Below, piece after piece: positions 1 through 7,224 of a DNA stretch of 9,208 nucleotides (its first letter is position 1; each line of letters starts with the position of its first letter). Below the pieces are notes generated by a model. That model did no database searches. It saw nothing but the letters and a program-made list of their open reading frames with translations, and was not told where the DNA came from. Source of the DNA: an uncultured Odoribacter sp. Its GTDB lineage: Bacteria; Bacteroidota; Bacteroidia; Bacteroidales; Marinifilaceae. Both the position numbers and the translations under genes were made by a program. The stretch covers positions 1 through 9,208 of the forward strand of contig URJC01000079.1 of NCBI GenBank assembly GCA_900548135.1, in the 5' to 3' direction.

Positions 1-53
1 AGATTGCTTTCGAACGAACTAAAGCGTTGCGACCGGATTTATTGGAAGAATGA
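1..53 (+). CDS. trmD: 3' end of probable tRNA (guanine-N1)-methyltransferase TrmD (partial)
   Basis: The frame beginning at base 3 reads IAFERTKALRPDLLEE and stops at TGA 51-53. As I recall the family, Bacteroidales TrmD proteins end in a very similar ERTK-x-LRPDLL tail (tRNA m1G37 methyltransferase, cytoplasmic). Only 16 residues are visible and no catalytic motif is in the window, so the call rests on the C-terminal tail alone. The other two frames do not look protein-like here. If correct, this is the housekeeping gene on the left edge of the accessory locus. Confidence 0.55.
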   Translation, partial: IAFERTKALRPDLLEE

Positions 54-109
54 AGTGTCTGCCAGGGGATGTGCTATGAACAACCTCCCTAATTTAAGCT
101 GCTGAAGTG

Positions 110-137
110 TTGATGTTTCCGAAATATTGTATATTTG
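110..137 (+). promoter_or_regulatory. Bacteroidetes-type promoter for the sigma factor gene
   Basis: TATATTTG at 130-137 matches the Bacteroidetes -7 consensus TAnnTTTG exactly. A GTTG at 109-112 could be the -33 element, though the 17-nt gap is a little shorter than usual. The start site would fall near 142-146, just upstream of ATG 151/160, giving a very short leader. The box is followed at once by the palindromes TTTGTACAAA (134-143) and AAACGTTT (141-148), a plausible but unproven operator. This arrangement rules out a start codon at 127, which lies inside the promoter. Confidence 0.5.
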
Positions 138-159
138 TACAAACGTTTCTATGGAGGTT

Positions 160-756
160 ATGATTTCGGATGCAGACATACTTCGGCGCTTTAAAACAGA
201 CCGCAAGCAAGGAATACAAGTGCTGTTCAGGCGGTATTACCGGCCTTTGGTGCTCTTTGCGGATGAATTTGTCCATTCTCTTTCTACAGCAGAGGATATT
301 GTACAGGACTTTTTTATCCGGTTGTGGACAGACGACTATTTGGAAAAACTACTTCCTTCGGCACTTCCTTCTTATCTTTTTACTTCTGTCCGGAATGCTT
401 GTTACACGTATGAACATCGTAAGGATGTATGGAATCGGCGCAGAGATCTATCTTCCGAGGCAAATATTGCAGTAGAAACAGCACTGGAAATGGATTCCGA
501 AGTGGCCGACAGAATCAATCGGGCCATTTCGAAACTACCCGGTCAGACCCGGGCTGTCGTTACCCGGATCCTGCTCGAAGAAATGAAATATAAGGATGCC
601 GCGGCCGAACTGAATATATCCGTCAATACATTGAAGACTCTACTCCGGAATGGGATGAGAACATTGAGGAGTGAATTGGAAAAAGATTATCGTTCGATTA
701 ATTTTGCTGCATACTTACTTTTGGACTCGCCCACTCATTTAATTTTATATGCCTAA
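160..756 (+). CDS. ECF-type RNA polymerase sigma factor (FecI-like, Bacteroidales sigma-70 family)
   Basis: This 198-residue protein has the size and layout of Bacteroidales FecI-like ECF sigma factors that control SusCD loci. Sigma region 2 spans about residues 18-88, with the core-binding and -10-recognition hallmark AEDIVQDFFIRLW near 44-56. Region 4 spans about 115-173, with LPGQTRAVV at 126-134 and a helix-turn-helix around AAAELNISVNTLKTLLRN at 147-164. There is no region 3 or membrane segment, as expected. I chose ATG 160 (MISDADILRRF) because family members usually start this way. ATG 151 is possible. GGAGG at 153-157 is only 2 nt from ATG 160, so neither start has an ideal RBS. A TTG at 127 is in frame but overlaps the promoter. 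The partner anti-sigma gene lies 298 nt downstream, so the two may not be tightly co-transcribed. Expected role: activating the susC operon when FecR signals. Confidence 0.9.
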   Translation: MISDADILRRFKTDRKQGIQVLFRRYYRPLVLFADEFVHSLSTAEDIVQDFFIRLWTDDYLEKLLPSALPSYLFTSVRNACYTYEHRKDVWNRRRDLSSEANIAVETALEMDSEVADRINRAISKLPGQTRAVVTRILLEEMKYKDAAAELNISVNTLKTLLRNGMRTLRSELEKDYRSINFAAYLLLDSPTHLILYA

Positions 757-1054
757 TAATCAAAAAAGTAAATTTTCTTTAAAAGAAATCAATATGCAAA
801 ATATTATCACCAATTAAACGAACATTTTTAATTGGTGATAAAGACTTGAAAACACTATATAAATCCGATAAGTCTATTTTGTAATAGGTCGGAGCCATAT
901 TGTTTTTCGTTGAAAAACACTCAGACTTACGCCGTTTTTTATAACAGGTTCTCTCTCATTAATTTTTTCGGTAAAAAAAATTAAATCCGGTTCACCCATT
1001 TTCATTTTTTTTTAGTCCTACTGGCAGAAATGAATCAAAGCCATCAGAATAATT
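757..1054. other. Gene-free spacer between sigma and anti-sigma genes
   Basis: I see no coding region on either strand. The spacer is AT-rich and holds three structured elements. The first is the perfect 15-bp inverted repeat at 804-841, listed separately. The second is an 8-bp hairpin at 901-919 (TGTTTTTC, loop GTT, GAAAAACA), followed after about 15 nt by a T run near 935-940. The third is an A8 tract (973-980) and a T9 tract (1005-1013) that can pair with each other just before the FecR start. TATTTTG at 875-881 is one base short of a TAnnTTTG box and could mark a weak FecR promoter, but I cannot support that firmly. No clear Shine-Dalgarno precedes ATG 1055. Confidence 0.6.
804..841. repeat. 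Perfect 15-bp inverted repeat with 8-nt loop downstream of the sigma gene
   Basis: TTATCACCAATTAAA (804-818) and TTTAATTGGTGATAA (827-841) are exact reverse complements, separated by CGAACATT. The element begins 47 nt after the sigma factor stop. The stem is AT-rich and no T run follows on either strand, so it is not a textbook intrinsic terminator. It could be a Bacteroidetes-style terminator without a U tract, an mRNA-stabilising hairpin, or a binding site for a dimeric regulator. Confidence 0.75.
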
Positions 1055-2203
1055 ATGGATTTTAAGGAAGATCTTATCTACCGGATTTTGGCCGGTGAAG
1101 CCAGCGAAGAGGAAGAGCTTGCTTGTCGGAAGAGGATAGCTGAAGACGAGGCAGAACGACAAGAATTTGAACGTATCGAACGGATCTGGTATAAAGGAAA
1201 ATATGCAGGTAAATGGGAAAGTATTGACGAAGAGAAGGCTTTCAGACGTTTGGAAAACGGCAGGACACATCGGATACGTCTGAAAAAAAAGCTGTACTGG
1301 AATATTGCAGCCATCGGGTTATTCGTATTGGGTGCCGGATTGTTCGCTTTATTTAAAGCCCGGCCTGCCCGGCCTATCCCCATGGCAGAAGTAGCAGAAC
1401 CGATTTATCCCGGACAGTCTAAAGCTCTTTTGGTACTGGCATCCGGAGAAAAAGTTGAATTGGGAACCAGCTCACGAAAAGAGATTGCCGAGAGCGGAGT
1501 CACTATTCAAGGGGATTCTGCCGGTTTGGTGTACCATTCTTTGGATTTACCGGCCGAACAAGTATTTAATGAATTGATTGTTCCGAAAGGGGGAGAATAT
1601 CGCTTGTGCCTGTCCGACGGTACAGTTGTGTACCTGAATTCCGAATCCCGTTTAAAATATCCGGCTGGTTTTACCGGAGAACGGCGGGAAGTAGAATTGG
1701 AGGGAGAAGCTTATTTTGAGGTGACTCCTGATAAAGAACATCCTTTTCTGGTGAACACAGGGGAGTTGTGTGTGCGGGTATTGGGGACAGGATTCAATGT
1801 GTCGGCTTACCGTGAAGAAAATGTTTCGGAAGTGACTCTGGCCCATGGGGCGGTTGTCGTGGGGGAAGCGGGAAAGGAAACGAGCCTGAAACCGGACGAG
1901 CAGTTCATATTGGATAAGAGTACAGGAAAAACCTCGGTTCAACAGGTCGATGCTAATAAGATTTGTGCCTGGAAAAGTGGCATGTTATATTTTGAGGGAA
2001 TGGCTTTAGAAGAATTGGTAATCAAATTGAACCGTTGGTTTGACGCACAATTCTTCTTTACAGCAGAAGAATTAAAACACTTGAAATTTACCGGTGCTTT
2101 ATGCAAATATGCTTCGCTTGCTTACAATCTGTCATTGCTGGAAGCTACCACCAATATACAATTCGTACTCAAGGATAAAGTAGTGGAAATCGGACAACAT
2201 TAA
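1055..2203 (+). CDS. FecR-family anti-sigma factor (inner-membrane signal relay)
   Basis: This 382-residue protein has the standard Bacteroidales FecR layout. A charged cytoplasmic part (1-80) should hold the sigma factor. One transmembrane helix lies at about 82-100 (WNIAAIGLFVLGAGLFALF), preceded by a basic cluster (RIRLKKK). The periplasmic FecR domain spans about 176-270, with VPKGGEYRLCLSDGTVVYLN (176-195), then GEAYFEV and VLGTGFNV. A C-terminal DUF4974-type domain spans about 306-380, with the WKSGMLYFEG, LNRWFDAQ and KFTGAL signatures. In this family the periplasmic C-terminus contacts the STN domain of the cognate TonB-dependent transporter and passes the signal across the inner membrane. 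The start is ATG 1055. There is no clear Shine-Dalgarno, which is common in this phylum. The gene is intact and sits between its predicted sigma partner and an STN-bearing SusC, the order expected of a three-part surface-signalling module. Confidence 0.93.
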   Translation: MDFKEDLIYRILAGEASEEEELACRKRIAEDEAERQEFERIERIWYKGKYAGKWESIDEEKAFRRLENGRTHRIRLKKKLYWNIAAIGLFVLGAGLFALFKARPARPIPMAEVAEPIYPGQSKALLVLASGEKVELGTSSRKEIAESGVTIQGDSAGLVYHSLDLPAEQVFNELIVPKGGEYRLCLSDGTVVYLNSESRLKYPAGFTGERREVELEGEAYFEVTPDKEHPFLVNTGELCVRVLGTGFNVSAYREENVSEVTLAHGAVVVGEAGKETSLKPDEQFILDKSTGKTSVQQVDANKICAWKSGMLYFEGMALEELVIKLNRWFDAQFFFTAEELKHLKFTGALCKYASLAYNLSLLEATTNIQFVLKDKVVEIGQH

Positions 2204-2208
2204 AAATA

Positions 2209-2239
2209 GGCCGGAATATGTGACCAGCATATTCCGACC
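2209..2239 (+). promoter_or_regulatory. Hairpin between the FecR gene and susC
   Basis: GGCCGGAATATG (2209-2220) pairs with CATATTCCGACC (2228-2239) over 12 positions with one C/A mismatch. The loop is TGACCAG. The stem starts 5 nt after the FecR stop. It could end FecR transcripts or shape the susC leader. Only a short TTT follows, so a strong intrinsic terminator is not supported. Confidence 0.55.
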
Positions 2240-2242
2240 GTT

Positions 2243-2256
2243 TCCTCTAAGGAGGA
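2243..2256 (+). promoter_or_regulatory. Strong Shine-Dalgarno in a small hairpin, 31 nt upstream of susC
   Basis: AAGGAGG (2249-2255) is a near-ideal Shine-Dalgarno, but it ends 31 nt before ATG 2287 and no ATG, GTG or TTG lies at a usual distance after it. TCCTC (2243-2247) can pair with GAGGA (2252-2256) across a 4-nt loop and would hide it. The stretch from there to ATG 2287 is almost purely A/T. An in-frame TAA at 2269-2271 excludes an upstream extension of susC. It may be a standby ribosome site or a leader control element. It could also be chance. Confidence 0.4.
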
Positions 2257-2286
2257 TAATTATAACATTAATTAATTTACAAATTT

Positions 2287-5200
2287 ATGAAAAAAAAATG
2301 GTTTAAGCGGTTTGTGAAGGACAAAGACAAACCCCAAAAATTTTTTAGAGTAACAAAATTGTTTTTTTTCCTGTGCTTCGGGACAGTTACTTCTTTACAG
2401 GTTTCTGCTACAAACCCGGAACAGATTACAATGAATCTGGGGAAGAGTACTGTGAAAAATGTTTTGAATGAGATTCAGAAACAGACGAACAAAGTGATTA
2501 TTTACAACGATGACCGTCTGCATTTGGAACAGACAATTGAAGCTAATTTTACAGGTGTTGAGCTGGAAGATTTGTTGAACCGGATTTTGACAGATAGCGG
2601 AATGGGATATAAATTGGTGGATAATTACATTGTAATTGTTCCGGTGAAAAAGGCGGACCAGGAAAAGCAAGTCCGGGACATCAAAGAATTGGTTGTACGG
2701 GGAACAGTGACAGACGATAAAAAGAATCCGCTTCCCGGGGTGACGGTTTTAATCAAGGGAACCAGTATAGGTACGTCGACGGATAACGAGGGAAAGTTCA
2801 CTTTAAAACTGGCAGAAGGCGAAAAATTGATTCTGGTGTTTTCGTTTATAGGTATGGAGAAAAAAGAAGTTGAATATACCGGACAACAGAATCTGACCGT
2901 GCAAATGAACTATGAGACAGAGGATTTGGAGGAGGTTGTGGTAACGGGAATTTTTGAACGGAAGGCGGAGAGTTTTACGGGAAGCACCGTAACCATGAAA
3001 AATGAGGATTTGAAACGGGTTGGTAATCAGAATGTTTTTCAGAGTTTGAAAAGTCTGGATCCTTCATTGATGATTTTTGACAACATGGAATTTGGTTCCG
3101 ATCCGAACAAAAAACCGAAGATGACTTTGCGTGGGGCCTCTTCTTTGGATCTTAACAGTGAAGATATTGATTTGAAAGGTACTTACGCAAACGATCCCAA
3201 TGCGCCTCTTTTCATATTGGATGGTTTTGAGGCTACGGTGGAGAAGATTATGGACTTGGATATGGATCGTGTGGAAAGTCTGACTATCTTAAAGGATGCT
3301 TCGGCTAAAGCGATTTACGGATCACGTGCAGCAAACGGAGTGATTGTCATTGAGACCAAGCGTTCGGCATCGGGCGATTTGCGGGTGACCTATACCGGTA
3401 ATCTGAATATCGAAGCCCCTGATTTGAGTTCCTATAACCTGACTAATGCTGCTCAGAAATTGGAATTGGAAAAAGATTTCGGTTTGTATGACGCAGAGTG
3501 GTATGAGAGTGATATCGATTTGAAGAAAAAGTATTTTCAGAAATACAAATCAGTGGTTGCTGGGGTGAATACGGACTGGATGGCCAAACCGTTGCGAAAT
3601 GCGGTGGGTACCAAACATTCAATAAGTATTGAATTGGGAAGCAATGACTTGCAGGTTTTAGCCGATTTTTCTTATAACAATGTGGCGGGTGTAATGAAAG
3701 GTTCTTCCCGTGTGACATACGATGGCGCGGTACAGGTGTCTTATCGTCATAAAAAATTCAATTTCCGGAATATTTTGAACGTTACTTCCAATGTGGCCAA
3801 AGATTCACCATACGGTACTTTCAGTGAATATGCCTATATGAACCCTTATTATTCTCCGTATGATGCAAATGGCTTGCTGGTGAAAAATGCTGCTTTGTCG
3901 GTGGATGGCTTGGATAAGACCGGAGAGTTTGTAGCCAATCCCTTGTTCAATGCCTCTCTGAATACCAAAATTGAAAACCGTTATACAGATATCACGGATA
4001 ATTTATATGTGGAGTGGAATGTATTACAAGGCTTGAAAGCGACGTTGCGCTTCGGAATTACAGAGAAAAAGACCAGTGCGGATGAGTTTTACCCTGCCAA
4101 TCATTTGAAATTCAATAGTTATACGAGTGATAAATTCATGGAAAAAGGCTCTTATCAGGTCAATAATGGTCACATGAAGAAATTGTCGGGTGACTTGAAT
4201 GTCCGTTATTCCACTTCCATTAAAGAAGTACATTACATTTTTGCCAATGTCGGGTTGAATCTGGCGGATGAAACATACGAGGAGGTTGTTCATAAAGCGA
4301 TAGGTTTTCCGAATGACCGGATGACTGACATTATTTTTGCCCGGAAATATCTGGAAGAATCCAAGCCGGATGGCAAGGAAAGTACAAAACACGACATCGG
4401 TGTGTTGGGAGTTTTTAACTACAGTTATGACAACCGTTACCTGTTGGATTTATCGTTACGGGGCAATGCATCTTCCCAGTTTGGTAGAGATAAACGGTGG
4501 GGAAAATTCTGGAGTGTCGGTGTTGGCTGGAACATTCATAAAGAAGCTTTTATGAACCAGGAATTGTTTGATAATTTCAAATTGCGCGGTTCATTGGGAT
4601 ATACCGGTAGTCAGAATAATGATGCCTATGCAGCGATGGGTTCCTATATTTATTTTATGGACCGGACCTATCAGGGAAATTTGGGTTCCTATTTGAAAGG
4701 AATGAAAAATTCAACCTTGAAATGGCAACAGAAAATGGACTATAACGCCGGTTTGGATGTGAATATCAAACGGAGAATGTCCGTGACCGTTGATTTCTAT
4801 CGTTCTATTACGGAAAATATGTTGGCTCCTATCACATTGCCTCCATCTGTCGGTTTTACAACTATGCAGGAAAATGTGGGTTCAGTCATCAACCGGGGAT
4901 TTGATATCCGGACTTCTTTCACCATTCTTCAGAACATCAGGGAGCGTTCTTATTTGACTGCCAATATCAATATCTCACGGAACAAAAACCGGTTGGATAA
5001 ATTGTCTGATGCCATGCGGGCCTATAACGAAAGCCAGATGAATTTGGCTGCGTCGGGCAAAAGTAACGCACCGGTACAGATGTATTATGACGGGGCTTCC
5101 ATGGATGCCATTTGGGGTATGAAATCTTGGGGAATCGATCCCCGGAACGGTCGGGAAATTTATCTCCGGAAGGATGGAACTCCGACTTATACCTATGATG

Positions 5201-5721
5201 CTTCTCAACAGGTGATACTTGGTGATGCGATGCCTAAATTCCAGGGGACTGCAGGGTTAAGTTTTGAATGGAAGGGTATTGGCGGTAATCTTTCTTTCCG
5301 TTTCCAATATGGTGCACAGATGTATAACAATACTTTGGTAGACAAGGTAGAGAATGCTGATTTGAACAAGAATGTGGACGTTCGCTTATATGATGGTGTA
5401 TGGCGTCCGGGGGATGAGGGGAATATCAAACTTTACCGTGCACCGCGTTACAAAAATCCGGATACCGGTCAGTGGGTAGTAGCAGAACGGACAAAGGCAA
5501 CTTCCCGGTTTGTTCAGGACAGAAATGAGTTGTCTTTAACGAATATGAGTTTCTATTATGATTTTTATCGTTGCGGTTTTTTGAAAAAATGCGGAATTGA
5601 GCGAATGAAGGCCTCTTTCTATATGAATGATGTGTTTACGCTGAGTTCGATAGAAATTGAGCGGGGAACTTCCTATCCGTTTGCGCGGAATTTCAATTTT
5701 TCATTGTCAGTTACCTTTTAA
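2287..5721 (+). CDS. SusC/RagA-type TonB-dependent outer-membrane transporter with STN signalling domain
   Basis: This 1144-residue outer-membrane barrel imports substrate using TonB energy. Domains in order: a basic N-terminus and signal peptide ending near VSA at 39-41; an STN domain at about 48-119 (ITMNLGKSTVKNVLNEIQ, then YIVIVP), which signals to FecR; a CarboxypepD_reg-like domain at about 136-207 (VRGTVTDDKKNPLPGVTV, GTSTDNEGKF); a TonB-box-like DLEEVVVTG at 213-221; a plug at about 222-357, including the SusC hallmark LKDASAKAIYGSRAANGVIVIETK region at 335-358; and the beta-barrel to the C-terminus, ending NFSLSVTF with the terminal Phe typical of barrel assembly. Length and all hallmarks are normal and I see no frame break. 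The STN domain marks it as a sensor-transporter matched to the sigma/FecR pair upstream. The SusD gene starts 11 nt downstream, so the two are surely one operon. The substrate cannot be read from the sequence. Confidence 0.96.
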   Translation: MKKKWFKRFVKDKDKPQKFFRVTKLFFFLCFGTVTSLQVSATNPEQITMNLGKSTVKNVLNEIQKQTNKVIIYNDDRLHLEQTIEANFTGVELEDLLNRILTDSGMGYKLVDNYIVIVPVKKADQEKQVRDIKELVVRGTVTDDKKNPLPGVTVLIKGTSIGTSTDNEGKFTLKLAEGEKLILVFSFIGMEKKEVEYTGQQNLTVQMNYETEDLEEVVVTGIFERKAESFTGSTVTMKNEDLKRVGNQNVFQSLKSLDPSLMIFDNMEFGSDPNKKPKMTLRGASSLDLNSEDIDLKGTYANDPNAPLFILDGFEATVEKIMDLDMDRVESLTILKDASAKAIYGSRAANGVIVIETKRSASGDLRVTYTGNLNIEAPDLSSYNLTNAAQKLELEKDFGLYDAEWYESDIDLKKKYFQKYKSVVAGVNTDWMAKPLRNAVGTKHSISIELGSNDLQVLADFSYNNVAGVMKGSSRVTYDGAVQVSYRHKKFNFRNILNVTSNVAKDSPYGTFSEYAYMNPYYSPYDANGLLVKNAALSVDGLDKTGEFVANPLFNASLNTKIENRYTDITDNLYVEWNVLQGLKATLRFGITEKKTSADEFYPANHLKFNSYTSDKFMEKGSYQVNNGHMKKLSGDLNVRYSTSIKEVHYIFANVGLNLADETYEEVVHKAIGFPNDRMTDIIFARKYLEESKPDGKESTKHDIGVLGVFNYSYDNRYLLDLSLRGNASSQFGRDKRWGKFWSVGVGWNIHKEAFMNQELFDNFKLRGSLGYTGSQNNDAYAAMGSYIYFMDRTYQGNLGSYLKGMKNSTLKWQQKMDYNAGLDVNIKRRMSVTVDFYRSITENMLAPITLPPSVGFTTMQENVGSVINRGFDIRTSFTILQNIRERSYLTANINISRNKNRLDKLSDAMRAYNESQMNLAASGKSNAPVQMYYDGASMDAIWGMKSWGIDPRNGREIYLRKDGTPTYTYDASQQVILGDAMPKFQGTAGLSFEWKGIGGNLSFRFQYGAQMYNNTLVDKVENADLNKNVDVRLYDGVWRPGDEGNIKLYRAPRYKNPDTGQWVVAERTKATSRFVQDRNELSLTNMSFYYDFYRCGFLKKCGIERMKASFYMNDVFTLSSIEIERGTSYPFARNFNFSLSVTF

Positions 5722-5732
5722 AACAGGAGAAT

Positions 5733-7215
5733 ATGAAGAAAATAATACTCATGATATTGACGGGTATATGCCTGGTTGGATGTGCAGCCTAAAACGGAAC
5801 TTGGGTCGGATGTGATGTTTGAAACCGAACAGGGGGTCAAAGATGCCTTGTATGGCTGTTATATGCTGCTGTCGGATTCAAAGCTATATGGGGCAGAAAT
5901 GACTTGTACTTTTATGGATGTGCTTGGTCAGCAATATTCGTTACCGCATGCAACGCAAAATTACTATTACAATGCAGCTTCCTACGTGTATACCGATGCC
6001 AGTTGCGAGGGAATCATTTATGGAATCTGGTCCGGTTTGTATAATGCCATTGCGAATGTTAATGCGCTGCTTGGAGGTTTGGAAAACGGAAAAGAGCGTT
6101 TTGACCCTATGTTTTATTCTTTGGTGAAGGCAGAAGGATATGCTTTGCGTGCCTTTATTTATACTGATTTGGTACGGATTTTTACCTGGGGTGATTTGCC
6201 TCACCGGTCAGAAAAGTTACAGGAGTTTTCTATTCCGTATGCCAAGGTATATGACAAGGACATCATCCCGCAATCGAAACTGGAAGATGTATTGAAATAT
6301 ATCCATGAGGATTTGGAGACAGCATTGGCTTTATTCGACCAATATGACCCGATGAGTGTGACGGGAAACCGGCCGGAGGGTTATGTGGAATATGAAAACG
6401 ATGATCCGTTTTATGGAAAATCTGCCCGGCAATTCCGGATGAATATCAAGGCGGCGCTGGCAGTACGGATGCGTTTGAATTTATGGGAAGGAAACTATAC
6501 TGCTGCGTATGCGGATGCCAAGATATTAATAGAAAAATACCAGCTTTCTTTTACGGCCGGTTTGGACCGGGATAAAAACATGCGGGATTTGACTTTTTCT
6601 TCCGAGATGCTTTTTGGTCTGGAGACTTTTAACCGGTATGAGCAGATTGTGGAGAAGTATTTTCAAGTGATAACAGGAGTTACGTCAAGTGAGAATAACA
6701 ATGCTCTTTGTCTGACCTCTGCTCTTTATCAGGATATTTTTGAAACCAGCAGTTGTGGGGCTACGGATGTCCGGCCTAATTATCAGTGGACATTAGAGAC
6801 TCAAACCGGAGATTATAAGTTTATCAAGTTTGACGAGTATGACGATATGAAATATAAAAATCTGGTGCCACTGATCAGACCATCGGAGATTTACTATGCC
6901 GCAGCAGAGTGTGCTTTGTTGGAGGGGGATAAAAACAGTGCAATCGGATATGTCAATACAGTGCGTAACGGACGCGGTATTCCGAAAGACAAAGATTTGT
7001 CTTTCAATTTGTCGGCAGAGGAAGCTGAAGAAGAATTGTTCAAAGAGCGGCGTAAGGAATTTATCGGAGATGGACAGATGTTCTATTACTATAAGCGCAA
7101 AGGTTATAGCAATATCCCCAATGCATTGGGAACGATAACCATTGACGACAAAGTATATGTATTGCCGTTACCACAGGATGAGGTTGATTTTGGCGGACGT
7201 GTTGAATTAAAATAA
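5733..7215 (+). pseudogene. SusD/RagB-type surface lipoprotein gene, frameshifted after the signal peptide
   Basis: ATG 5733 has a close AGGAG (5725-5729) and encodes a lipoprotein signal, MKKIILMILTGICLVGC, but reads into TAA at 5790-5792 two codons after the lipobox Cys. The mature protein continues in the +1 frame, open from 5761, beginning WLDVQPKTELG at 5773, the classic SusD N-terminus. About 480 residues follow with family hallmarks: KAEGYALRAFIYTDLVRIF; LIRPSEIYYAAAECALLEGD; LN/VNxVRNGRG-type YVNTVRNGRG; LFKERRKEFIGDGQMFYYYKR; and VLPLPQDEVDFGGR at the C-terminus. SusD normally lids SusC and is anchored outside by its lipidated Cys. As written, no single frame gives both anchor and body. 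TTG 5776 could start the body, but the product would have no export signal. The rest of the reading frame is undamaged, so the break is recent or is a sequence error. The break implies a net deletion of 3n+2 nt (or a 1-nt insertion). Confidence 0.88.
5772..5785 (+). other. Dual-frame segment at the susD frame break (possible collapsed direct repeat)
   Basis: The bases CTGGTTGGATGTGC read CTG GTT GGA TGT (LVGC, the lipobox) in the signal-peptide frame and TGG TTG GAT GTG (WLDV, the SusD N-terminal motif) in the mature-protein frame. In SusD proteins these motifs are separate and lie a few residues apart. One segment serving both suggests that two near-identical copies, one per motif, were reduced to one by slippage or recombination. 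Such an event requires a copy spacing of 3n+2 nt, which is exactly the frame change observed. The ancestral second copy is inferred, not seen. Confidence 0.5.
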
Positions 7216-7224
7216 AGAGGAATT

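Noticed and set aside
64..90. AGGG...CCCT as a terminator after the left-edge gene
   Set aside because: The stem is only about 4 bp with a 19-nt loop and no T run, too weak to call.
127..159. Upstream TTG start (127) for the sigma factor
   Set aside because: It overlaps the TATATTTG promoter box at 130-137 and adds residues not typical of the family. ATG 160 or 151 is more likely.
4024..4392. Antisense open frame inside susC
   Set aside because: It is a shadow of the strongly coding susC frame, with no RBS or recognisable family features. The same holds for the other antisense frames in the window.
5784..5796. Programmed +1 frameshift at GCC-TAA-A in susD
   Set aside because: It would yield a plausible CAAKTELG junction, but it ignores the strong WLDVQP match. 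The neighbouring gene needs a shift in the other direction, and no stimulatory structure or classic slippery codon is evident. Kept only as a minor alternative.
5776..7215. TTG 5776 as the genuine start of an intact SusD
   Set aside because: It would leave SusD without any export signal, whereas ATG 5733 has an RBS and a full lipoprotein signal in the adjacent frame. The gene is better called broken.
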